Under the pieces are notes generated by a model. That model saw only the letters and a list, made by a program, of their open reading frames with translations. It ran no database searches and had not been told where the DNA came from. Source: Autumnicola patrickiae (GTDB lineage Bacteria > Bacteroidota > Bacteroidia > Flavobacteriales > Flavobacteriaceae). From it: a stretch of DNA of 64,000 nucleotides. A program made the position numbers and the translations under genes. How positions within the stretch are numbered: the stretch's first letter is position 1; every line of letters starts with the position of its first letter. Location of the stretch: the NCBI RefSeq assembly GCF_031846525.1, contig NZ_JAVRHM010000001.1, forward strand, positions 62,001 through 126,000, read 5' to 3'. This document shows positions 42,986 to 50,013 of the stretch, piece by piece.

Positions 42986-43444
42986 TTACTCCAGTTTTTC
43001 TGCTAATGAAGAGAGATTCTGCATTTTTGCATGGTTATACGCCGTCATTCCCTGGCTATCTTTAAGGGATTTATCTGCGCCATTTTCCAAAAGCAGCTCT
43101 GCCATTTTTTCCTGGCCAAAAGTCGCTGCAAAAATGAGTGCGGTAGCGCCGTTAGAATTTTGAATATCAACGTCGGCGTCTTTTTGAATAAGCAAATTGG
43201 CAATTTTCGTATTCCCTTTAAAGCAAACTCCCATAAGAGCTGTGTTTCCGGCAGCATCCAGGGCATTTACATCTGCCCCGGAATCCAGAAGAAGTTCTGT
43301 GACTTCATATTGATCGTTATAACTGGCCAAAACAAGAGGTGAAAAGCCTTTAGAATCCTTTTGCTCCAGTAAAGCCGGATTTTCAGCAATCATAGCTTTT
43401 ACTTCCTCTTTGTTTCCTGAACGAATACTGTCATAAAAATTCAT
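42986..43444 (-). CDS. Ankyrin-repeat protein
   Basis: A 152-residue protein made of about four ankyrin repeats, with the pattern GNTALMGVCFKGNTKIANLLIQKDADVDIQN and the related GATALIFAATFGQEKMAELLLENGADKS. There is no signal peptide, so it is probably cytoplasmic. Ankyrin repeats bind other proteins; the partner is unknown. In other bacteria such small proteins often accompany catalases or toxins, but none is adjacent. It is convergent with the VanX-like gene and lies downstream of hemN on the same strand. Confidence 0.85.
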   Translation of the reverse strand: MNFYDSIRSGNKEEVKAMIAENPALLEQKDSKGFSPLVLASYNDQYEVTELLLDSGADVNALDAAGNTALMGVCFKGNTKIANLLIQKDADVDIQNSNGATALIFAATFGQEKMAELLLENGADKSLKDSQGMTAYNHAKMQNLSSLAEKLE

Positions 43445-43474
43445 ATAAATAGTGGTTAGTTAAGAGAGCCTTTA

Positions 43475-43500
43475 AAAATGGCAATTATCGTGCTTCAGTA
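43475..43500 (+). repeat. Dispersed intergenic motif, diverged copy at 43475
   Basis: AAAATGGCAATTATCG followed by TGCTTCAGTA. It matches the core GGCAATTATCG exactly and the tail partly. It lies between hemN and the ankyrin gene. Confidence 0.5.
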
Positions 43501-43715
43501 AAAGAAATCTTTGATGCACGACAATGAGCAATTCTTCAATCTCTCATTTGTTAATATCTGATCCTTTTGTCAGGACCAAATTAGCAGATTGTGGAGAGAA
43601 AGCAGCTTCTGCGCAATATTCTTAATCAATCTACCTATAGAATACCTCTATTTATTTTACTTTAATCATAGTGTATGATTATCCTTCAACAATCTTTTCC
43701 AAAACAATTTTGATT

Positions 43716-45080
43716 CTAAACAGTCATAGAAAAAAGCTGGGTTTCAGGTTTGCTTCTCTGAAGTAACACATCAAAAGCCATACATACATTGCGTACAAAG
43801 GGTCGGCCTTTTTCTGTTATCTTAATCGATTTACTTCCGATGATTATCAAACCATCAGCTTCCATTTCTTTCAGCTTGATGAGAACATCCGGAATTTCTT
43901 CAAAATATTGATCAGCTTGGCTCCAGGAAGTTTGCAGTCTGCACATTAAATTCAGGATATGTTTCCGGATAATTTCATCTTCCGCAGTAAGAATGTGTCC
44001 GCGATATAATGGCAGTTCATCCTTATCCAGAATATCGTAATAATCCTCTATTTTCTTCACATTTTGAGCAAAACCGGACCAGCTATCGCTAATCGCCGAA
44101 ACCCCCAAACCTATCATCACTTCTGTTTTGGAAGTAGTATATCCCATAAAATTGCGGTGCAGTTTCTGTTCTTCCACCGCCTGATATAATGAATCTGATT
44201 TTAAAGCAAAATGGTCCATTCCTATTTCAATATAGCCCGCCTCTTCCAAAAGTTTTTTTCCGGTTTCATACATCTCGCGTTTTACATCTGCGGTAGGTAG
44301 GTCTTCATCTTTATAACCTCTTTGTCCGTTACCTTTAATCCATGGTACATGTGCATAACTGTAAAAAGCAATCCTGTCTGGCATTAATTCCTTTGTTTTG
44401 GCAATCGTGGTACGCACGTGCTCTACTGTCTGAAAAGGCAAGCCAAAAATAATATCGTGCCCAACAGAAGTGTATCCAATTTCCCGGGCGTTCTCGGTGG
44501 CATTTTTTACGTTTACAAAAGGCTGAAAACGGTGAATAGCCTGCTGTACAACCATATTATAATCCTGAACCCCGTAACTTATTCGGGTAAAACCAAGATC
44601 GTGCAATACCTGCAAATGTTCTTTTTTGGTATTGTTTGGATGCCCTTCAAGACTAAAATCGACCTCCTCTGCCCTTTCGGCTTTTTTAAAGAGTCCGTTA
44701 ATTAGCAATTTTAAATTTTCCGGAGAAAAGAAAGTAGGAGTTCCCCCGCCAAGGTGGATTTCTTTAATTACCGGAACTTTATTTAAAAGATCCAGGTACA
44801 AATCCCACTCCTTTAATACTGCAGTGATATAAGGAGATTCCACTTCATGCCGTTTGGTAATTCTTTTATTACATCCACAAAAAGTACACAGGCTTTCACA
44901 AAAAGGTAAATGAATATAAAGGCTTATCCCCTGCTTTGCATTGCTTGCCTTAAATGATTTTTGTAAAGTAGATTTATAGTCTGATACTGTAAAAAGCGCT
45001 TCATTCCAATAAGGAACAGTTGGATAACTGGTGTATCTTGGCCCCGCCACATTGTATTTCTGAATCAAAGAATTGTCCAT
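43716..45080 (-). CDS. hemN: Oxygen-independent coproporphyrinogen III dehydrogenase
   Basis: A radical-SAM enzyme that makes protoporphyrinogen IX without oxygen. The 4Fe-4S motif is CESLCTFCGC, with Cys61, Cys65 and Cys68 as ligands, preceded by the typical YIHLPF. GGGTPTFFSP, LEGHPNNT and YGVQDYN are further family motifs, and the C-terminal HemN domain is present (454 residues in all). A CRP/FNR-type dyad at 45130-45143 and a perfect -7 box at 45100-45107 point to induction when oxygen is low. It follows the Moco genes on the same strand but with its own promoter. Confidence 0.95.
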   Translation of the reverse strand: MDNSLIQKYNVAGPRYTSYPTVPYWNEALFTVSDYKSTLQKSFKASNAKQGISLYIHLPFCESLCTFCGCNKRITKRHEVESPYITAVLKEWDLYLDLLNKVPVIKEIHLGGGTPTFFSPENLKLLINGLFKKAERAEEVDFSLEGHPNNTKKEHLQVLHDLGFTRISYGVQDYNMVVQQAIHRFQPFVNVKNATENAREIGYTSVGHDIIFGLPFQTVEHVRTTIAKTKELMPDRIAFYSYAHVPWIKGNGQRGYKDEDLPTADVKREMYETGKKLLEEAGYIEIGMDHFALKSDSLYQAVEEQKLHRNFMGYTTSKTEVMIGLGVSAISDSWSGFAQNVKKIEDYYDILDKDELPLYRGHILTAEDEIIRKHILNLMCRLQTSWSQADQYFEEIPDVLIKLKEMEADGLIIIGSKSIKITEKGRPFVRNVCMAFDVLLQRSKPETQLFSMTV

Positions 45081-45099
45081 ACCTGCATTTATTTTGAAG

Positions 45100-45107
45100 C
45101 AAAAATA
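45100..45107 (-). promoter_or_regulatory. -7 promoter element of hemN
   Basis: Reads TATTTTTG on the minus strand, an exact TAnnTTTG match 20 bases before the start codon, at the spacing expected from the upstream FNR-like dyad. Confidence 0.55.
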
Positions 45108-45129
45108 TTGCAGGGGCAGGCTCTAAAAA

Positions 45130-45143
45130 ATGATCCTGATCAC
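45130..45143. promoter_or_regulatory. FNR-like dyad before hemN
   Basis: ATGATCCTGATCAC, 8/10 informative positions of TTGATnnnnATCAA, with a perfect TGATC/GATCA core. Its centre is 56-57 bases before the hemN start and about 42 bases before the predicted transcription start, the class II activator position. Confidence 0.6.
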
Positions 45144-45214
45144 ATTATGCTACTTCAGAAAAAACTTACTGAGAAGATATTTCCAGTTGCAGAGCCCAAA
45201 GTTTTATACTGAAT

Positions 45215-46129
45215 TTAATCATGTTTAAAGGCAGCAATTACCCTGAAGATATGCATAATTGCAGGGAACACAGCATCCATAGACTCTTCTGCTCCCTTAG
45301 TAGAACCCGGCAGCGCAAGCACCAGAGTATTCCCGATTAATCCCGATACAGAGCGGGATAACATGGAATACGGCGTCCTGTCCTGACCATAAGCGCGAAT
45401 AGCCTCTTCTATTCCCGGAACCGGCCGTTCCAGCAAAGGTTTAACAGCTTCGGGCGTGACGTCACGTGGGGAAAGTCCGGTGCCGCCGGTAAGAATAACC
45501 AGGCTCACGTTATCTTTACATTTCTGCTTTACCAGCTTCTGAATTTCGTCTTTCTCATCGGGAATGATAACATAATCTTCGATTTCTACCTGATAGGTTT
45601 TCAGTTTGCCGATAATTGCCTTTCCGGCACGATCTTCTTTCTCTCCGGCAGAAATAGAATCTGAACAAACAATAACACTAGCCGAAATTCTATTTTCTTC
45701 TACTACTTTCCTGTAGTCTGTTTTGCCTCCCTTTTTTTCGAGAAGCTTAATATTTTCTATGCTAATTCCTTGATCTATCGGCTTTAGCATATCGTACATC
45801 GTAATTGCGACCACAGAAGCTGCATGCATGGCCTCTACCTCTACCCCGGTTTTATAAATCGTGTGAATTTCCACCTTAATTTTAACCGTAAGCTCTTCGA
45901 TTTCGTAAGTTATACCGGTGTATTCAATGGGCAACGGATGGCAATCTGGAATCATATCGCTGGTACGTTTTGCAGCAAAAAGTCCGGCGGTTTTTGCCAT
46001 TTCAAAAACATCGCCTTTAGGAACTTTTCTTTGTTCTATAGCTTCAATTGTTTCCGGACTACTAACCCGAACTACCGCCTGCGCGATAGCTTTTCTAAGC
46101 GTATTTGTTTTATACGTAATATTTACCAT
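45215..46129 (-). CDS. moaCB: Bifunctional molybdenum cofactor protein MoaC/MoaB-Mog fusion
   Basis: A fusion of two Moco enzymes in 304 residues. Residues 1 to about 150 are MoaC (cyclic pyranopterin monophosphate synthase), with KGDVFEMAKTAGLFAAKRTSDMIPDCHPL and GVEVEAMHAASVVAITMYDM. Residues about 158-304 are the MoaB/Mog domain (VIVCSDSISAGEKEDRAG, LTGGTGLSPRDVTPEA, ALPGSTKGAEESM), which adenylylates molybdopterin. The start ATG lies 14 bases after moaE. It is the last Moco gene of the run. Confidence 0.93.
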   Translation of the reverse strand: MVNITYKTNTLRKAIAQAVVRVSSPETIEAIEQRKVPKGDVFEMAKTAGLFAAKRTSDMIPDCHPLPIEYTGITYEIEELTVKIKVEIHTIYKTGVEVEAMHAASVVAITMYDMLKPIDQGISIENIKLLEKKGGKTDYRKVVEENRISASVIVCSDSISAGEKEDRAGKAIIGKLKTYQVEIEDYVIIPDEKDEIQKLVKQKCKDNVSLVILTGGTGLSPRDVTPEAVKPLLERPVPGIEEAIRAYGQDRTPYSMLSRSVSGLIGNTLVLALPGSTKGAEESMDAVFPAIMHIFRVIAAFKHD

Positions 46130-46143
46130 TGCCTTTATTACTC

Positions 46144-46584
46144 CTATTTGTTTACTTTCCAGGATTGTTTACTGCTCTCCAAAATCTCTTTTCCCCATAC
46201 CGGCAATTCCTTTTTTATACGCTCTACCAGCTCATCACACGCATCCATTGCCGGCCTGCGATGTTTTGACGAGGTGAAAACAAACAGGCAAATTTCTCCT
46301 GTTTTCACTTCTCCAAGGCTGTGGTATATATGCATACAGGTAAGATCGTACTTCTCAAAAATATCTTCCCGTATTTCAAAAGCTTTTTGCAGCGCCATTT
46401 CTTCGTAGCAGGTATATTCTATCGCCTTTACGGCACTACCCTCTATCTCGTCTGCCCTTACCTGACCAAGGAAAATTGAATGTCCACCAATATTGGTTTT
46501 TGTACTGTGATTCTGAATAGAGGTCGCTATTTTCTCACTGGAGATAGGTCCCTCTACAAATATGTTTTTCGGTTTACGCGCCAT
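46144..46584 (-). CDS. moaE: Molybdopterin synthase catalytic subunit
   Basis: The large subunit of molybdopterin synthase, which transfers sulfur from thiocarboxylated MoaD to the precursor. Residues GGHSIFLGQVRADEIEGSAVKAIEYTCYEEMA match the substrate region, and CMHIYHSLGEVKTGEICLFVFTSSKHRRPAMDACDELVERIKKELPVWGKE is the conserved C-terminal half with the catalytic Lys. 146 residues is normal. It overlaps moeB by 11 bases. Confidence 0.92.
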   Translation of the reverse strand: MARKPKNIFVEGPISSEKIATSIQNHSTKTNIGGHSIFLGQVRADEIEGSAVKAIEYTCYEEMALQKAFEIREDIFEKYDLTCMHIYHSLGEVKTGEICLFVFTSSKHRRPAMDACDELVERIKKELPVWGKEILESSKQSWKVNK

Positions 46585-47674
46585 GGTTTTCTTTTTTTAA
46601 AGGTGAAGAAGGATGCAAAATCCCTCCTTCTACGGAAAAAATCTTTTTCTCCGGAAATTTAATTTTCAGATCTTCAGCCATTTTTTGGCTTCTTGCACCC
46701 GATTTACAGAACAACAGAATATTTTCAAAAGCCTTTATCCGCGTCTGATCCTTTACCAGAATAGATATCGGAATTTTTTCTATTTTTGAATCATTTAATA
46801 CCGGTTCTTCATTTGGCTCCCGAATATCTATTAAAACCGAATTTTTTAAATTCCGTGTCCAGTCTAAAGCCTTTTCCCAGCTGATGCTTTCGGCTACACC
46901 ACAACTAATTTCGTAATTGGTAGCTTTAAAAGCTGCTTCATTTGCAGGAATCTTTTTCCGGGCATCCTGATTTGCTACTGCGCGGACTTCAAAAAAAGAA
47001 GTAGTTTTCAAATTGTAAAACATTATCTTATTGGAAAGCACCGTCCCCACTCCCGATAGTAATTTAATAGCCTCAGTGGCCTGTAAAGTTCCAATAAGTC
47101 CGGGTAGCACCCCGAGTACTCCCGTTTCACTGCAATTGGGAATTTCATTTGATGAAGGCGGATTTGGATACACATCCCGGTAATTGATTGGATCCTCTCC
47201 ATAATTAAAAACCGCAAGCTGACCTTCATATTGATAAATCGCACCCATTATTAATGGCTTATGCAAAAATACGCAGGCATCGTTTATCATATACCGGGTT
47301 CCAAAATTATCGGTACCATCCAGAATCAAATCGTATTCAGAGATAACCTCAAGAGCATTTTTGGGATTAAGAAATTCTGAAATAATATTGAAAGTGACAT
47401 CAGGATATTTCTGTTTTAAAACAGAAGCTGCTGTTTGAGCTTTCGGTTTGCCAACTTCATTTTGTCCGTACAGGGTTTGTCGGTTAAGATTGGATTCGCT
47501 TATCGTATCTCCATCTGCAATCCCTATTGTTCCAACACCGGCCGCTGCAAGATGCAGCAATGCCGGACAGCCAAGCCCTCCTGCCCCAACTACGAGCACT
47601 TTTGCTCCGGACAGTTTTTCCTGCCCCTTGATTCCAAATTCGGGTAATATGGTTTGCCTGTCGAACCTGCTCAT
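46574..47674 (-). CDS. moeB: MoeB/ThiF-type adenylyltransferase with a rhodanese domain
   Basis: Activates the C-terminus of MoaD by adenylation so that it can receive sulfur. The E1-like domain (about 1-240) has the nucleotide loop GAGGLGCPALLHL (from residue 30), the catalytic Cys in IPNCSETGVLGVLPG, and NLNRQTLYG. A rhodanese domain (about 265-366) ends with FCKSGARSQKMA, with a Cys at the persulfide position, so activation and sulfur supply are joined as in MOCS3. The two CxxC pairs that bind zinc in E. coli MoeB are absent. It overlaps moaD by 4 bases and moaE by 11. Confidence 0.87.
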   Translation of the reverse strand: MSRFDRQTILPEFGIKGQEKLSGAKVLVVGAGGLGCPALLHLAAAGVGTIGIADGDTISESNLNRQTLYGQNEVGKPKAQTAASVLKQKYPDVTFNIISEFLNPKNALEVISEYDLILDGTDNFGTRYMINDACVFLHKPLIMGAIYQYEGQLAVFNYGEDPINYRDVYPNPPSSNEIPNCSETGVLGVLPGLIGTLQATEAIKLLSGVGTVLSNKIMFYNLKTTSFFEVRAVANQDARKKIPANEAAFKATNYEISCGVAESISWEKALDWTRNLKNSVLIDIREPNEEPVLNDSKIEKIPISILVKDQTRIKAFENILLFCKSGARSQKMAEDLKIKFPEKKIFSVEGGILHPSSPLKKENHGA

Positions 47675-47907
47675 CCTCCTGAAAATGGTGGTAACAACGC
47701 AATTTCCTCATTTCCGTTAAGGGCAGTATTTTCCTGAACTATCTGCTGATTTACAGCCAGCGAAAAGTTCTGGGATTCCAGTTGAGGATATTTTGCTTTT
47801 AATCTATCCAGAAGTTCTTTGGTATTTTGGTAATACGGAAATTGAAATTCTGATGCCTCAAGCTTTTCTGCAAGCATCCCAAAGGCCTTTATATTAAGTT
47901 GTTCCAT
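47671..47907 (-). CDS. moaD: MoaD/ThiS-family sulfur carrier, molybdopterin synthase small subunit
   Basis: A 78-residue ubiquitin-like protein ending LPPFSGG; the C-terminal Gly-Gly receives sulfur as a thiocarboxylate. NQQIVQENTALNGNEEIALLPP is the conserved beta-grasp end. It is encoded between mobA (19-base overlap) and moeB (4-base overlap), which fixes its role as MoaD rather than ThiS. Confidence 0.9.
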   Translation of the reverse strand: MEQLNIKAFGMLAEKLEASEFQFPYYQNTKELLDRLKAKYPQLESQNFSLAVNQQIVQENTALNGNEEIALLPPFSGG

Positions 47908-48479
47908 CTTTTCTCTGCTTCTCTAAGTTCTTGCTGCGTGTTGATATTCCGGAAATATTCAGCCATTTTACTGAACCCGGAAGATACTAAAGTGTGCCTG
48001 TTTTTTAAAATGAAATCTGTCATTTTTAATTCTTCAGCAGTAATCGCATCCTCCACTGTTTTCTTCAGTTTTACAGGATAAAGGGCAAATAGCGGATTAA
48101 TCCTCTGCCCTACCAAAGGCGCTATAATTTCCTCAATATCTGCTTCCGAAGTAAGATTTTTCACTCCTTCTTCGGTTAAAAAAGGCATGTCGCAACTCAC
48201 CAAAAAAACGACATCTGCTGTAGTGTTTTGAAAGGCCGAAAGGAGGCCGCCCATTGGGCCTTTTTCCTTTACCACATCTGGAAATACTGAAACTCCAAAT
48301 TGATCATATTTTGGATTATTGGCAATGATTTTTACAGGCAAATCTGCTTTTTTTAAAGTTTTCAGCACATAAGAAACCATCGGCTCATGGTCCAGAAGCA
48401 TCAATCCCTTGTCGCGTCCCATACGGCTGCTTTTTCCCCCGGCAAGAACAAAAGCTTCTATTTTTATTTCCGAATTCAC
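47889..48479 (-). CDS. mobA: Molybdenum cofactor guanylyltransferase
   Basis: Adds GMP to molybdopterin to make the guanine dinucleotide cofactor used by DMSO-reductase-type enzymes such as nitrate and formate oxidoreductases. The nucleotide-binding motif LAGGKSSRMGRDKG is at residues 12-25, followed by VSCDMPFL with the metal-binding Asp. 196 residues is normal. The start is GTG, overlapping the tauE stop as GTGA. A guanylyltransferase implies such a molybdoenzyme in the genome, but none is in this window. Confidence 0.9.
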   Translation of the reverse strand: MNSEIKIEAFVLAGGKSSRMGRDKGLMLLDHEPMVSYVLKTLKKADLPVKIIANNPKYDQFGVSVFPDVVKEKGPMGGLLSAFQNTTADVVFLVSCDMPFLTEEGVKNLTSEADIEEIIAPLVGQRINPLFALYPVKLKKTVEDAITAEELKMTDFILKNRHTLVSSGFSKMAEYFRNINTQQELREAEKRWNNLI

Positions 48480-49213
48480 GACAGAATTAGTTTAATTGCT
48501 GCTCCCGCGAGTACGAAAGTCAGCAGGTTTTTCATTATTCTCACATTAAAGCGGTGAGAACCGTAATAGCTGCCAAGCATTCCTGCCACCACTGTAGGCG
48601 GAATGAAGATCCAGAGCGATTTATCAAAAGAAAAATTTAGACCAAGTGTGCCGATATATCCGGCCACAGAATTCACAAAGATGAATAATGCGCTTAAAGC
48701 TGCTGTTTGCCTGATGTTTGTCCAGCCCAGCATAAGTACCAGTGGAGAAAGAATAATACCGCCGCCAATCCCAATTAACCCGGAAAAGAATCCGATTAAA
48801 ATTCCGATAAGTGGCGGCAACCATAGATTCTGCACCACAGCAGTAGATTCATTTTGAGGAAAAACCCTGAGAAATCGAAAAATGGGAAATAGTAAGAGCA
48901 CACCCAGAATTTTCATATATATTGCTGTATCTACCATCACCATTCCCCCTACAAAAGCCGCCGGCATAGAGAAAATCACAAGTTGCAGGAAAAGTTTCTG
49001 TGGAAATTCGCAGGTTTTACGATGATTTAGAAAAGCTATAAATGAAATAATGATATTCATTAAAAGCGCAGTGGGCCTTATTTCCTCTGGCGCAAACCCT
49101 GCAAGCGCTAGAATCATCAAATAACTGCTCGCGCCACCATGTCCCACCGAAGCATAGAAGAAAGCGGCCACCGGTAATAATAGGAGCAAGTAAAAAATTA
49201 CGTCTGTGGACAT
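48476..49213 (-). CDS. TauE/SafE-family sulfite exporter-like permease
   Basis: A 245-residue inner-membrane protein with seven or eight hydrophobic helices and two copies of the family motif: FFYASVGHGGASSYLMILALAG near residue 18 and GFFSGLIGIGGGIILSPLVLMLGW near residue 135. Members export sulfite, sulfoacetate or similar organosulfur anions. It overlaps mobA by 4 bases and heads the Moco run, so it may move a sulfur compound or an oxyanion linked to cofactor metabolism; that is inferred from position. A -7 box is at 49246-49253. Confidence 0.83.
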   Translation of the reverse strand: MSTDVIFYLLLLLPVAAFFYASVGHGGASSYLMILALAGFAPEEIRPTALLMNIIISFIAFLNHRKTCEFPQKLFLQLVIFSMPAAFVGGMVMVDTAIYMKILGVLLLFPIFRFLRVFPQNESTAVVQNLWLPPLIGILIGFFSGLIGIGGGIILSPLVLMLGWTNIRQTAALSALFIFVNSVAGYIGTLGLNFSFDKSLWIFIPPTVVAGMLGSYYGSHRFNVRIMKNLLTFVLAGAAIKLILS

Positions 49214-49245
49214 TAAAATGAATTAGATGCTGAACCTGAGAAATC

Positions 49246-49253
49246 CAAAAATA
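49246..49253 (-). promoter_or_regulatory. -7 promoter element of the tauE-mobA-moaD-moeB-moaE-moaCB operon
   Basis: Reads TATTTTTG on the minus strand, an exact TAnnTTTG match 33 bases before the tauE start. Confidence 0.5.
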
Positions 49254-49271
49254 GCAAATCCAGTAAGTAGT

Positions 49272-49367
49272 CTAAAATATTACCTTCAAAATAATTAAGG
49301 TAAACAGAATGATTGCCAGGCTAAGGCCGGTAATCTTCTTGTTTTCTTTATTGAAAAAATCTCCCAT
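49272..49367 (-). CDS. Possible 31-residue single-helix membrane protein
   Basis: ATG 49367 to TAG 49272, reading MGDFFNKENKKITG followed by a hydrophobic stretch LSLAIILFTLIILKVIF. A short polar head and one membrane helix would make a plausible small membrane protein upstream of the TauE permease gene. Its end overlaps the inverted repeat at 49280-49303, so it may instead be chance coding within a regulatory region. Confidence 0.3.
   Translation of the reverse strand: MGDFFNKENKKITGLSLAIILFTLIILKVIF
49280..49303. promoter_or_regulatory. Inverted repeat before the Moco operon
   Basis: TTACCTT (49280-49286), 10-base spacer, AAGGTAA (49297-49303). Perfect arms, centred 42 bases before the -7 box of tauE. 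It could be an operator; no regulator can be named. Confidence 0.3.
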
Positions 49368-49487
49368 TGAATGCTATACTTTTTAGATAAATGAAGGTAA
49401 TAAATTGTCATGAAAATCAGCTTCTTCAGAACCAGCAAAATTGTAATAAAAGAGTCAGCGAAAATGAATGATAAAAGTGAGGTTTCA

Positions 49488-49513
49488 AATTTGGCAATTT
49501 TCGATATACGTTT
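49488..49513 (+). repeat. Dispersed intergenic motif, copy at 49488
   Basis: AATTTGGCAATTTTCGATAT then ACGTTT. It matches the core TTGGCAATTwTCGA and lies between the divergent tauE and DUF3140 genes. Confidence 0.5.
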
Positions 49514-49598
49514 TGCAATGGTTTACTGATTAAAACTTAATATATTTTTTGTGAATCTTCAGGATTTTTTTCTAAATTCCTTTGAAAAGTATTAAAAT

Positions 49599-49943
49599 AT
49601 GGATAAAGAAGAACAAAAGTCGATAAGAAATGAATTTTACGATAGTGTAAATATGGCTCCCAAAGAGCTGGAAGAGTGGCTAAAAACAGAAGAATCCAAA
49701 TCTGTAGGCCAGGACAGCGGGAGCGGCGAATCCATCGGCCATAAATCGGGAAAGAAAATCATTGCTATTAAAAACAAAAATAAAGATGAATTAACCAACT
49801 CAGATTATGAGCATATGAAGAAGGTGAACAGTTATGTTAGCCGGCATACCGCACAAGGTCCTTCTTCAGATAAAAAAGAATCTCCGTGGAGGTATTCTTT
49901 AATGAACTGGGGTCATGATCCCTGTAAAAATGGCGGGTGCTAG
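49599..49943 (+). CDS. DUF3140 family protein
   Basis: A 114-residue, hydrophilic, probably cytoplasmic protein. I recognise the DUF3140 pattern from MAPKELEEWLKTEESKSVGQ, SIGHKSGKKII, SDYEHMKKVNSYVSRHTAQGP and the C-terminal WRYSLMNWGHDPCK. The ending CKNGGC adds two cysteines. Family function is unknown. It lies alone between the two halves of the Moco genes, divergent from tauE and convergent with the photolyase gene. Confidence 0.8.
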   Translation: MDKEEQKSIRNEFYDSVNMAPKELEEWLKTEESKSVGQDSGSGESIGHKSGKKIIAIKNKNKDELTNSDYEHMKKVNSYVSRHTAQGPSSDKKESPWRYSLMNWGHDPCKNGGC

Positions 49944-49981
49944 AAAACAGCGTCTTCCGAAGAGTGAAAAAAGACAGGTTT

Positions 49982-50012
49982 GAAAATTGGCAATTATCGA
50001 TCTTAAGTAAAG
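49982..50012 (+). repeat. Dispersed intergenic motif, copy at 49982
   Basis: GAAAATTGGCAATTATCGAT then CTTAAGTAAAG, in the 70 bases between the convergent DUF3140 and photolyase genes. The flanks form an imperfect palindrome about its centre, like the perfect one at 34043-34085. Confidence 0.55.
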
Positions 50013-50013
50013 C

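Larger units (their letters stand above)
49214..49598. other. Intergenic region between tauE and the DUF3140 gene
   Basis: 385 bases between divergent genes. It holds a -7 box for the tauE-moa operon (49246-49253), an inverted repeat TTACCTT-10-AAGGTAA (49280-49303), a possible 31-codon frame (49272-49367, minus) and one copy of the dispersed motif (49488-49513). A weak -7-like TTCCTTTG at 49577-49584 may serve the DUF3140 gene. Confidence 0.6.

Noticed and set aside
43660..43700. AATCATA-3-TATGATT hairpin downstream of hemN as a terminator
   Set aside because: The stem is AT-only with no T-run on the hemN strand; too weak to call.
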